From assembly GCA_023255415.1 (NCBI GenBank), contig JALRIN010000007.1:34434-98433 (forward strand): a DNA stretch of 64,000 nt. The letters are read 5' to 3'. Positions 24,860-33,865 of the stretch are shown here, piece by piece. The number at the start of each line of letters is the position of its first letter. The first letter of the stretch is position 1. The stretch is from Cypionkella sp. GTDB taxonomy: Bacteria > Pseudomonadota > Alphaproteobacteria > Rhodobacterales > Rhodobacteraceae. The position numbers and the translations under genes were made by a program. The notes beneath the pieces were generated by a model. That model was not told the origin of the DNA and ran no database searches. It was given only the letters and a program-made list of their open reading frames with translations.

Positions 24860-27238
24860 ATGCCCCAGATCCGCCTGAGCCTTGACGGCATGACCTGCGC
24901 TTCTTGTGTGGCGCGGGTCGAACGGGTTTTGCAAGCCCAAGACGGTGTAGCCAGCGCTTCGGTCAACTTGAGCACCGAAACCGCAGAGGTGGATTTTGCA
25001 GCCCCCGCAAGTATCGATGCGCTGGCGCAGGCCTTGGCGCATGCGGGTTATCCGGTGCGGCGCGACCATGTCACGCTTGCCGTCGAGGGGATGACCTGTG
25101 CCTCCTGCACCGGCCGGGTCGAGCGGATTTTGCGCGCCCAAGCTGGGGTGGCTGCGGCCACGGTCAATCTGGCCACCCGCCGCGCCGAGGTCGAGCTGTG
25201 GCAGCCGGTCGAAGCCGCCACTCTCGCAGCAGCTGTCAGCAAGGCGGGCTTTGCGGCCGAACCCCTGGCCCAAGCCCGTGCACATGATCCCAAAGCCGAG
25301 CTGCGCAGTCTGTGGCGCAACACGGGCCTTGCCGCCGTGCTGACGCTGCCGGTGTTTCTGGTCGAAATGGGCGGGCATGTTTTGCCCGGTTTTCATGACT
25401 GGCTGATGGATTTTGTTGCGATGCAACCGCTGTGGTGGGCCGAATGCCTGCTGGTCACGCTGGTGATGATCGGGCCGGGGCGGCGGTTTTACACCAAGGG
25501 CGTGCCAGCGCTGTTGCGCGCAGCACCTGATATGAACGCGCTGGTGGCGGTGGGCACGCTGGCGGCTTGGGGCTATTCGCTGCTGGTGCTGATCTGGCCT
25601 GCGGCGGTGCCCGAAGCCTCGCGCGCGGTGTATTTCGAAGCGGCGGCGGTGATCATCGTGCTGATCTTGCTGGGGCGCGCGCTGGAAGCACAGGCACGTG
25701 GCCAAGCGGGGGCTGCGATTTCGCGGCTGCTGCAGTTGGCGCCACGGGTGGCGCGGCGCGAAACCGAAGCGGGTTTTGAAGAGGTTGAGGTTGCAGCGCT
25801 GCAGGTCGGCGACCGCATTCAGATCCGCCCGGGCGAGCGGATCGCGGCCGATGGCGTGGTGGTCTTTGGCCATTCGGCGGTGGATGAGGCAATGCTGACG
25901 GGCGAGCCCTTGGCGCAAGAAAAACAACTGGGCGACGCCGTCACCGGCGGCACTGTCAACGGCACCGGGGTGCTGCTGGTCGAGTTGCGCGAGGTGGGGG
26001 CGGCCACCGTGCTTGCGCGCATCATCGCATTGGTCGAGGCCGCGCAGGGCGGCAAGCTGCCAGTGCAGGCCTTGGTTGACCGCATCACGGCATGGTTCGT
26101 GCCGGTGGTAATGGCGCTGGCGCTGCTGACGGTGCTGGTTTGGCTGGTGTTTGGCACCGCGGCCCAAGCCTTGGTGGCGGGGGTTTCGGTGCTGATCATC
26201 GCCTGCCCCTGTGCAATGGGCCTTGCGACGCCGGTTTCGATCTTGGTAGGCACCGGGCGGGCGGCGGAACTGGGGGTTTTGTTCCGTAAAGGCGAGGCTT
26301 TGCAACGGCTTGAGGCGGTGCAGCGCGTGGCCTTTGACAAGACCGGCACGCTGACCGAAGGCAAGCCAAAGGTGGTCTCGGTTGAGGGCGAGGCGACTTT
26401 GGCGCTGGCCGCTGCCGTCGAGGCAGGCTCCGAGCATCCGCTGGCCGCTGCTGTGCTGGCCGAGGCTGCGCGGTTGGGGGTGACGCCCACGCCGGTGACA
26501 GGCTTTGCCGCCGTGCCGGGGCAGGGCGCACGCGCGCTGCTGGGCGAGGTCGAGGTAGCGGTAGGATCCGCGCGGATGATCGAGGTTCCGGCCGCGATGC
26601 AGGCGCGCGGGACCCTGGCGCAAAGCCAGGGCCAGGGCGTGCTTTATGTCGCAAAGGCCGGGCGCTGCATCGGGATGATTTGTGTCGCCGATCCGGTGAA
26701 AGCCTCTGCCGAAAAGGCGGTGGCGGCGCTGGCCGAGATGGGCATCGGGTCTGTGATGATCACCGGTGACGCCGAGGCCACGGCGCGAGCGGTGGCAGCC
26801 GAGATCGGCATCTTGGACATCCGTGCAGGGATTTTACCTGCGGGCAAAGCCGCAGCTATCCTTGATCTGGGTGCTGGCACTGCCTTTGTCGGCGACGGGA
26901 TCAACGACGCCCCCGCACTTGCACAGGCTGACGTCGGCATTGCGATGGGCACGGGCACCGATGTCGCGATCGAGGCCGGTGATCTGGTGCTGATGCGCGG
27001 CGATCCGATGGGCGTGGTCGATGCCATTGCCATCAGCCGGGCGGTGATGCGCAATATTCGCCAGAACCTAAGCTGGGCCTTTGGCTATAATGCGGCCCTC
27101 ATCCCGGTGGCGGCAGGCGTCTTGGTGCCCTTTGGCGGCCCGCAACTTTCGCCCATGCTGGGGGCAGGGGCGATGGCGCTGTCGTCGGTGTTTGTGCTGG
27201 GCAATGCGCTGCGGCTGCGCAGGTTCAAGCGGCACTAA
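24860..27238 (+). CDS. copA: Copper-exporting P1B-type ATPase
   Basis: Cu(I) efflux pump of the inner membrane. 792 aa. Two N-terminal HMA domains, each with MTCASC (first at residues 11-16, second near 78), then eight membrane helices. The membrane metal site is CPC in IIACPCAMGLATP (around residue 447), phosphorylation site DKTGTLTEGK near 492, HP motif in GSEHPLAAAV, hinge GDGINDAPALAQAD. CPC plus paired HMA domains and the adjacent copZ point to Cu(I) rather than Zn/Cd. AAAGGAG precedes the ATG. Its last 14 bases overlap the convergent Rrf2 gene. Confidence 0.95.
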   Translation: MPQIRLSLDGMTCASCVARVERVLQAQDGVASASVNLSTETAEVDFAAPASIDALAQALAHAGYPVRRDHVTLAVEGMTCASCTGRVERILRAQAGVAAATVNLATRRAEVELWQPVEAATLAAAVSKAGFAAEPLAQARAHDPKAELRSLWRNTGLAAVLTLPVFLVEMGGHVLPGFHDWLMDFVAMQPLWWAECLLVTLVMIGPGRRFYTKGVPALLRAAPDMNALVAVGTLAAWGYSLLVLIWPAAVPEASRAVYFEAAAVIIVLILLGRALEAQARGQAGAAISRLLQLAPRVARRETEAGFEEVEVAALQVGDRIQIRPGERIAADGVVVFGHSAVDEAMLTGEPLAQEKQLGDAVTGGTVNGTGVLLVELREVGAATVLARIIALVEAAQGGKLPVQALVDRITAWFVPVVMALALLTVLVWLVFGTAAQALVAGVSVLIIACPCAMGLATPVSILVGTGRAAELGVLFRKGEALQRLEAVQRVAFDKTGTLTEGKPKVVSVEGEATLALAAAVEAGSEHPLAAAVLAEAARLGVTPTPVTGFAAVPGQGARALLGEVEVAVGSARMIEVPAAMQARGTLAQSQGQGVLYVAKAGRCIGMICVADPVKASAEKAVAALAEMGIGSVMITGDAEATARAVAAEIGILDIRAGILPAGKAAAILDLGAGTAFVGDGINDAPALAQADVGIAMGTGTDVAIEAGDLVLMRGDPMGVVDAIAISRAVMRNIRQNLSWAFGYNAALIPVAAGVLVPFGGPQLSPMLGAGAMALSSVFVLGNALRLRRFKRH

Positions 27239-27656
27239 GCAGGTGGTGCAGGGCGGCGTTATCATTGACAAGGTCTGAAAGGCAGGATTGGTCAAGGCGG
27301 GCGTAAAACCCCTCGACCGCTTCGGCCAAGACGCATTTCAACCGACAGGCCGCCGCAAGCGGGCAGGTGCTGCTGGCCTCGGCGCAATCGGTAAAGGGCA
27401 GCACGCTTTCAAACAGCCGAAACACTTGCCCCACGGTGATGTCTTGCGGCGCGCGCGCCAGCCTCAAGCCGCCGCTGCGCCCGCGCAGGGTGGTCAGAAA
27501 GCCGTTGCGCGCCAACAGATGGATCACTTGCGCCAAATGGTTTTCAGACGCGCCACAGGCCGCCGCCACATCGCGCTTTTGCACGATCTGATCGGGGTTC
27601 GCGGCGCAATACATTAGCGTGCGCATGGCAAGATTGGTGCGGATGGTCAAACGCAT
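27225..27656 (-). CDS. Rrf2-family transcriptional regulator, NsrR-like
   Basis: 143 aa winged-helix regulator with Fe-S cluster ligands. N-terminal MRLTIRTNLAMRTLMYCA and the recognition-helix region ACGASENHLAQVIHLLAR match Rrf2 proteins of the NsrR group; GRSGGLRLARAPQDITVGQVFR is the typical wing. Cluster cysteines are present as Cys91, Cys98 and Cys104 (plus Cys108), close to the three-Cys arrangement of nitric-oxide-sensing NsrR. It would repress NO-detoxification genes until its cluster is nitrosylated; targets are not identifiable here. Convergent with copA, stops overlapping. Confidence 0.85.
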   Translation of the reverse strand: MRLTIRTNLAMRTLMYCAANPDQIVQKRDVAAACGASENHLAQVIHLLARNGFLTTLRGRSGGLRLARAPQDITVGQVFRLFESVLPFTDCAEASSTCPLAAACRLKCVLAEAVEGFYARLDQSCLSDLVNDNAALHHLLSAA

Positions 27657-27933
27657 GAGCGGTGATCCTTTCTACTCGACGCGCGAAATTTAGGCGCGGG
27701 TCAGGCTTTGCGCCTTGATTTGGATCAGATCAGCGCATTTTGGCTTGCTGTTGGCCATGAAATTGGCAACATGGTCCAAAGCTTCAGGGGTGCAAAGATA
27801 ATTTGATATCGCTTTGATGTTTGCAATATGCTGATTTTAAATGAAAGATTTTAGCATTATTTCTTTCTGTTTGCGGTAACATAAAAGCGGTTTGAGATTG
27901 CTGGTCTGGGGTCTTGAACGCAGAAAACAACGA

Positions 27934-30342
27934 ATGGAAGCAGCCTTGACGCAAGCGACACTAACGCCGACCCAGTTGAAAGCCGATGTGCTGCGGCATC
28001 TGACCTTTACCTTGGGCAAGGATGCGGCCAATGCCAGCCCCTATGATTGGCGCATGGCGCTGTCTTATGCGGTGCGCGACCGGATTGTCGAACCATGGTT
28101 TGCATCGACCCGCCAAACTTGGGCACAAGACCACAAACGGGTGCATTACCTGTCGATGGAATTTCTGATCGGCCGGATTTTGGAAGATGCCACCGTCAAT
28201 CTTGGCCTGCGCGAGGTTGCCGAAGAGGTGATGGCGGGCTTTGGTCAGGATTTCCACGGGCTGGTGGAAGGCGAGCCGGATGCAGCGCTTGGTAACGGCG
28301 GTTTGGGGCGCTTGGCGGCCTGTTTTATGGAAAGCATGGCGACGGTCGGCTGCCCGGCCTATGGCTACGGCATCCGCTATGAACACGGGCTGTTCAAACA
28401 AAGCTTTCAGGGCGGCCAGCAGGCCGAGATGCCCGAAGATTGGCTCAGTACGACCAACCCTTGGGAATTTGCCCGCCCCGAAAGTGCCTATGTGATCCCG
28501 TTTAAGGGCGAGGTGAAGACCGAAGCTGGACGCGAGGTTTGGCTGCCATCGGAAACCGTGCTGGCCTCGGCCTATGACACGCCGGTGATCGGCTGGCAGG
28601 GTAAATGGGCCAATACGTTGCGGCTTTGGGCAGCAAAATCGACGCAACAGTTTGATCTGGAACGCTTTAACCGCGGCGACTATGCCGCCGCCGCAGAACC
28701 CGAAGCGCTGGCCCGCACCCTGAGTCGCGTGCTTTACCCCGATGACACGACCTATCAGGGCAAGGAATTGCGCCTGAAGCAGGAATTTTTCCTGACCTCT
28801 GCCGCGCTGCAAGACATTTTGCGCAGGTTCAAAACCGTGCATTCCAACCTGCTGGATCTGCCGAAATACGTCGCCATCCAGATGAATGACACCCATCCCG
28901 CGATTGCAGGGCCCGAGCTGATCCGGCTGTTGTCCGATGAAAATGGCCTGAGTTTTCAAGACGCGCTTGAAACCGCGCGCGGCTGCTTGGGCTATACCAA
29001 CCACACGCTTTTGCCCGAAGCGCTGGAGCGGTGGGCGACCTTTACCTTTGGCACCACGCTGCCGCGCCACATGCAAATTGTCGAGCGCATCGACAGCTGG
29101 CACCGCAGCTCCTACCATCCGCCGCATTACATCGGCATCGTCAAACACCACGAGGTGCGCATGGGCGAGCTGGCCTTTGTGATGGCGCATAAGGTCAACG
29201 GCGTCTCGGCGCTGCATTCTGATCTGGTGAAGAAAAACCTGTTTCCAGAATTGAACGCGCTGCATCCTGACAGAATTTGCAATCAAACCAATGGGGTGAC
29301 ACCGCGGCGCTGGCTGAAGATGTCAAACCGCCCGCTTTCGGCACTGATCACCAAGACCATTGGCGAAGGCTGGGAGGCCGATCTGGACCTGCTGCGCGGT
29401 CTGGAACCGCATTGCGAAAAACCAGCGTTTTTGGCTGAATTTGACGCGGCCAAGCGCGCCAATAAGGTCGCTTTGGCCGATTGGATCAAGACCGAATGCG
29501 GCGTCACCGTCTCGCCCGATGCGCTGTTTGATGTGCAGATCAAGCGCATCCATGAATACAAACGCCAGCTGCTGAACATTCTGCAAACCGTGGCGCATTA
29601 TCAGCGCATCAAGGCCGACCCCAGCGCCGATTATGTGCCGCGGGTCAAGATTTTTGGCGGCAAATCTGCGCCGGGCTATGCGGTGGCCAAGGAAATCATC
29701 CATCTTATCAATGACGTGGCGCGGGTTATCAATAATGATCCCGAGGTGGGCGACCGGCTGAAAGTGATCTATCCGGCCAATTACAACGTCTCGATGGCCG
29801 AACGTCTGATCCCGGCGGCGGATCTGTCGGAACAAATCTCGACCGCGGGCAAAGAGGCCTCTGGCACCGGCAATATGAAGTTCATGATCAATGGCGCGCC
29901 GACCATTGGCACACTGGACGGGGCCAATGTTGAAATCCTGCAAGAGGTTGGCGCGGATAACTTTTTCCTGTTTGGCATGACCACCGCCGAAGCGATGAAG
30001 CGGCGCGAAGACCCTGAACAATCGCGCAAGGCGATCGAGGCAAGCGCGGCACTTCCGGGCGTGTTGCAGGCGATTGCCGAAGGGGCATTCAGCCCAGAAC
30101 AACCCGACCGCTATCACGGGCTGGTGCACCGGGTTTGGCATCACGACTATTTCCTCGTGGCGGCTGATTTCGATGCCTATGACGCCGCACAAGCCGAGGT
30201 CGATAAGGCCTATGCAGATCGTGCGCGTTGGGTGAAGATGGCGGCACTGAATACCGCGCGCTCGGGCTTCTTCAGTTCGGACCGCACCATCCGCAGCTAT
30301 ATGAAAGACATTTGGTCTATCGAATCCGCATTGGGTGTTTAG
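27934..30342 (+). CDS. glgP: Glycogen/starch/alpha-glucan phosphorylase
   Basis: PLP-dependent phosphorolysis of glycogen to glucose-1-phosphate. About 802 aa from ATG 27934 (the frame can start 14 codons earlier at TTG; neither has a strong ribosome site). Family blocks present: VHYLSMEFLIGR, DAALGNGGLGRLAACF, PWEFARPE, the catalytic-site TNHTLLPEALE, QTNGVTPRRWL, and the PLP lysine in GTGNMKFMINGA. First gene of a six-gene glycogen operon, 21 bases before glgB. The 277 bases upstream back to the Rrf2 start are AT-rich and presumably hold the operon promoter; I could not fix -35/-10 boxes with confidence. Confidence 0.95.
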   Translation: MEAALTQATLTPTQLKADVLRHLTFTLGKDAANASPYDWRMALSYAVRDRIVEPWFASTRQTWAQDHKRVHYLSMEFLIGRILEDATVNLGLREVAEEVMAGFGQDFHGLVEGEPDAALGNGGLGRLAACFMESMATVGCPAYGYGIRYEHGLFKQSFQGGQQAEMPEDWLSTTNPWEFARPESAYVIPFKGEVKTEAGREVWLPSETVLASAYDTPVIGWQGKWANTLRLWAAKSTQQFDLERFNRGDYAAAAEPEALARTLSRVLYPDDTTYQGKELRLKQEFFLTSAALQDILRRFKTVHSNLLDLPKYVAIQMNDTHPAIAGPELIRLLSDENGLSFQDALETARGCLGYTNHTLLPEALERWATFTFGTTLPRHMQIVERIDSWHRSSYHPPHYIGIVKHHEVRMGELAFVMAHKVNGVSALHSDLVKKNLFPELNALHPDRICNQTNGVTPRRWLKMSNRPLSALITKTIGEGWEADLDLLRGLEPHCEKPAFLAEFDAAKRANKVALADWIKTECGVTVSPDALFDVQIKRIHEYKRQLLNILQTVAHYQRIKADPSADYVPRVKIFGGKSAPGYAVAKEIIHLINDVARVINNDPEVGDRLKVIYPANYNVSMAERLIPAADLSEQISTAGKEASGTGNMKFMINGAPTIGTLDGANVEILQEVGADNFFLFGMTTAEAMKRREDPEQSRKAIEASAALPGVLQAIAEGAFSPEQPDRYHGLVHRVWHHDYFLVAADFDAYDAAQAEVDKAYADRARWVKMAALNTARSGFFSSDRTIRSYMKDIWSIESALGV

Positions 30343-30363
30343 GCCTGAAATCAAGGGGTTGCC

Positions 30364-32535
30364 ATGACCGATCTGCTGATCCACCCAGAGGAGGCCCGCG
30401 CCATCGTCGAAGGCCGGCATGGCGATCCGTTTTCGGTTCTGGGTTTGCATCAGCGCGGCGGGCGCTGGGTTTTGCTGGCCTTTGACCCCGGCGCCGAGGC
30501 TTTGCAGGTTCTGGCAAAGACCCGCGTTGTGGCGCAACAGGTGGCGGGCTGCCCTGGGCTGTTCGTGGCCGAGTTGCTGCAGAAATCAGACTACCGTTTG
30601 CACTGGCAGGGGCATGGGGCGGAGTGGGAAAGTGAAGATCCATTCGCTTTTGGGCCGGTTTTGGGCGAGTTGGATGAATATCTGTTAGGCGAAGGCCGCC
30701 ACAAACGCTTGTGGCAGGTTCTTGGCGCGCATGTGATCGCGCATGAAGGCCATCAGGGCACGCATTTCGCCGTCTGGGCTCCGAATGCGGAACGGGTCTC
30801 GGTGGTGGGGGATTTCAACAATTGGGATGGGCGGCGCCACCCGATGCGGCGGCGGGGCGGCACCGGCGTCTGGGAGACGTTTTTGCCCGCAGTTGGCGAA
30901 GGCGCCAGCTATCGCTACGAGCTGCGCGGCCCGCAAGGCGCGCTTTTGCCGCTGAAATCCGATCCGGTGGGCTTTGGCTCGGAACATGCGCCTGCCAATG
31001 CCTCGGTGGTGCGCCGCATTGATAACCCGGTCTGGAACGATGCCGATTGGATGGCAAAACGCGGGCCAAAACAGCAGATCGACGCGCCGATTTCGATTTA
31101 CGAGGTGCATCTGGGCAGCTGGAAACGTGCGCCGGGCGACCGGATGCTGTCTTATCTGGAATTGGCCGAACAATTGGTCAGTTATGCCGCCGACATGGGC
31201 TTTACCCATATCGAATTGATGCCGGTTTCGGAATATCCCTTTGACGGCTCTTGGGGCTATCAGCCGGTGGGGCTGTTTGCGCCGACCATTCGCCACGGCA
31301 CCCCGCCGGAATTTCGTGCCTTTGTGCAGGCGGCCCATGCCAAGGGTTTGGGCGTCTTGCTGGATTGGGTGCCGGGGCATTTTCCCTCTGACGCGCATGG
31401 TTTGGGCCGCTTTGATGGCACAGCGCTTTATGAACACCAAGACCCGCGCGAGGGCTTTCACCAAGATTGGAACACCCTGATCTATAACTATGGACGGGTC
31501 GAGGTGTCGAACTTTCTGATCTCTAACGCGTTGTATTGGCTTGAGGAATATCACATCGACGGGCTGCGGGTCGACGCCGTGGCCTCGATGCTTTACCGCG
31601 ATTACAGCCGCGAGGCGGGGCAATGGCTGCCCAACAAAGACGGCGGACGCGAGAATTACGAGGCCATCGCCCTGCTGCAACAGATGAATATCACCAGCTA
31701 CGGCGAGGTGGCGGGCGTGATGACGGTGGCCGAGGAAAGCACGGCTTTTCCAGGCGTGTCGCGGCCGGTCAATCATGGCGGGCTGGGCTTTGGCTTTAAA
31801 TGGAACATGGGGTGGATGAACGACACCCTAAGTTACATGGAAAAAGACCCGATTTACCGCAAATATCACCACCATCAGATGACCTTTGGTCTGAACTATG
31901 CATGGTCGGAAAACTACGTGCTGCCCATCAGCCATGACGAGGTGGTGCATGGCAAAGGCTCGATGTTGTCGAAAATGCCGGGCAATGGTGATCAAAAGTT
32001 TGCAAACCTGCGGGCCTATTACGGCTTTATGTGGGCGCATCCGGGCAAAAAGCTGTTGTTCATGGGCTGCGAATTTGCCCAAGGCGCGGAATGGAGCCAC
32101 AAGCAAAGCCTTGATTGGCATCAGCTTGATCTGCCCGCCCATCGCGGCGTGCAAAATCTGGTGCGGGATCTGAACCGGCTTTACCGCGATTTACCCGCAC
32201 TGCATGTCAATGACACCCGCCCCGAGGGTTTTGAGTGGATCGAAAGCAATGACGCCGAGGCCGGGGTCTATGCTTGGGTGCGCTTTGGCGCGGCGGGCGA
32301 TCCGCCCGTGGTGGCCTTGGTGAATATGACCCCGGTCGAGCGGCGCTACCGCGTCGGTCTGCCGACGTCGGGGCATTGGAGCGAGATTTTGAACACAGAT
32401 GCTGCGGTTTACGGAGGGGGAAACCGTGGCAATCTGGGGGGTGTGATGGCGCAGGCCATTGCGCATCAGGGCAGGGCGCAGTCGGCCGAGGTGGTTTTGC
32501 CACCCCTGGCGACGGTCTGGCTCAGGCAAGGATAG
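30364..32535 (+). CDS. glgB: 1,4-alpha-glucan branching enzyme
   Basis: Introduces alpha-1,6 branches into glycogen. 723 aa, GH13 family with an N-terminal CBM48 region (VWAPNAERVSVVGDFNNWDG around residues 138-157). Catalytic nucleophile Asp lies in HIDGLRVDAVASMLYRDYS, acid/base Glu in MTVAEESTAFPGVS, and the transition-state His/Asp pair in LPISHDEVVHGKGS. AAGGGG upstream of the ATG. Sits between glgP and glgC with 21- and 30-base gaps. Confidence 0.96.
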   Translation: MTDLLIHPEEARAIVEGRHGDPFSVLGLHQRGGRWVLLAFDPGAEALQVLAKTRVVAQQVAGCPGLFVAELLQKSDYRLHWQGHGAEWESEDPFAFGPVLGELDEYLLGEGRHKRLWQVLGAHVIAHEGHQGTHFAVWAPNAERVSVVGDFNNWDGRRHPMRRRGGTGVWETFLPAVGEGASYRYELRGPQGALLPLKSDPVGFGSEHAPANASVVRRIDNPVWNDADWMAKRGPKQQIDAPISIYEVHLGSWKRAPGDRMLSYLELAEQLVSYAADMGFTHIELMPVSEYPFDGSWGYQPVGLFAPTIRHGTPPEFRAFVQAAHAKGLGVLLDWVPGHFPSDAHGLGRFDGTALYEHQDPREGFHQDWNTLIYNYGRVEVSNFLISNALYWLEEYHIDGLRVDAVASMLYRDYSREAGQWLPNKDGGRENYEAIALLQQMNITSYGEVAGVMTVAEESTAFPGVSRPVNHGGLGFGFKWNMGWMNDTLSYMEKDPIYRKYHHHQMTFGLNYAWSENYVLPISHDEVVHGKGSMLSKMPGNGDQKFANLRAYYGFMWAHPGKKLLFMGCEFAQGAEWSHKQSLDWHQLDLPAHRGVQNLVRDLNRLYRDLPALHVNDTRPEGFEWIESNDAEAGVYAWVRFGAAGDPPVVALVNMTPVERRYRVGLPTSGHWSEILNTDAAVYGGGNRGNLGGVMAQAIAHQGRAQSAEVVLPPLATVWLRQG

Positions 32536-32565
32536 AGCGGGAATTGACCCGCGCGAGGGAGGAAC

Positions 32566-33840
32566 GTGATGCAACCAAGACCCAATACCCGTCTGTCGTC
32601 GCAAGCCATGGCCTTTGTTCTGGCAGGCGGGCGTGGCAGCCGATTGAACGAGTTGACCGATACCCGCGCCAAACCTGCGGTCTATTTCGGCGGTAAGACC
32701 CGGATTATCGACTTTGCGCTGTCAAATGCGCTGAACTCTGGCATTCGCAAAATGGCGATTGCGACGCAATATAAGGCGCATAGTCTGATCCGCCACATGC
32801 AGCGCGGCTGGGGGTTTTTCCGCGCCGAGCGCAACGAATATCTGGATATCTTGCCTGCAAGCCAGCGTGTGGCGGAAAACAAATGGTATCTGGGAACTGC
32901 CGATGCCGTAGCGCAAAACATTGATATCGTTGATTCTTATGGTGTGAAATATATTGTCGTTCTGGCCGGTGATCACGTTTATAAGATGGATTACGAGGTG
33001 ATGTTGCAACAGCATGTCGCCTCTGGCGCGGATGTCACCATCGGCTGTCTGACCGTGCCGCGCGCCGAAGCCACGGCTTTTGGCGTCATGCATGTTGATC
33101 AAGATATGCGTATCACCAGCTTTTTGGAAAAGCCAAAAGATCCGCCGACCATTCCCGGCGATCCGCTGCATTCCTTGGCTTCGATGGGAATTTACGTGTT
33201 TGATTGGGCGTTTTTGCGCGATTTGTTGTTGCGCGACATGGCCGATGAAAACTCTTCGCATGATTTTGGCAACGACCTAATCCCCGCGATTGTGCAGCAC
33301 GGCAAAGCGGTGGCGCATAAGTTTGCCGACAGCTGCGTCACCTCTGGTTTGGAAACCGAGCCCTATTGGCGCGACGTTGGCACCATTGATGCGTTTTGGC
33401 AGGCCAATATTGACCTGACCGATTTCGTGCCCAAGCTGGATCTTTACGATCGGTCTTGGCCGATCTGGACCTATTCCGAGATTTTGCCGCCGGCAAAGTT
33501 TATCCATGATGAAGAAACCCGGCGCGGCATGGCGATTTCTTCGCTGGTTTCGGGTGATTGTATTGTCTCGGGGTCAGAAGTGCGCAATTCGCTGCTGTTT
33601 ACCGGTTGCCGCACCCATAGTTTCGCAAGCCTAGATTACGTGGTGGCGCTGCCGCATGTGATCGTCGGGCGCAAGGCCGAGCTTTCGAACTGCGTGATCG
33701 ACCGTGGCGTGGTGATCCCCGAAGGCTTGGTGGTTGGTCAAGACCCCGAGATGGATGCCAAATGGTTCCGGCGCACCGATGCGGGCATCGTTCTGATCAC
33801 GCAAAACATGCTGGATGCGCGGGCGCGGGTTCTGTCGTAA
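32566..33840 (+). CDS. glgC: Glucose-1-phosphate adenylyltransferase (ADP-glucose pyrophosphorylase)
   Basis: Makes ADP-glucose from ATP and glucose-1-phosphate, the committed and allosterically regulated step of glycogen synthesis. 424 aa. Nucleotide-binding VLAGGRGSRLNELTD, activator-site lysine region RAKPAVYFGGKTRIIDFAL (two adjoining parts), ADHVYKMDYEVML-like catalytic block and a C-terminal left-handed beta-helix (SSLVSGDCIVSGSEVRNSLL). Stop is 25 bases before the glgA start. Confidence 0.96.
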   Translation: MMQPRPNTRLSSQAMAFVLAGGRGSRLNELTDTRAKPAVYFGGKTRIIDFALSNALNSGIRKMAIATQYKAHSLIRHMQRGWGFFRAERNEYLDILPASQRVAENKWYLGTADAVAQNIDIVDSYGVKYIVVLAGDHVYKMDYEVMLQQHVASGADVTIGCLTVPRAEATAFGVMHVDQDMRITSFLEKPKDPPTIPGDPLHSLASMGIYVFDWAFLRDLLLRDMADENSSHDFGNDLIPAIVQHGKAVAHKFADSCVTSGLETEPYWRDVGTIDAFWQANIDLTDFVPKLDLYDRSWPIWTYSEILPPAKFIHDEETRRGMAISSLVSGDCIVSGSEVRNSLLFTGCRTHSFASLDYVVALPHVIVGRKAELSNCVIDRGVVIPEGLVVGQDPEMDAKWFRRTDAGIVLITQNMLDARARVLS

Positions 33841-33865
33841 AGCGGCGCAAAAGGAGGAGAGGCGG

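Noticed and set aside
24845..26623. 592-aa minus-strand open frame opposite copA
   Set aside because: Shadow of CopA; composition His/Gln/Arg-rich without domain pattern.
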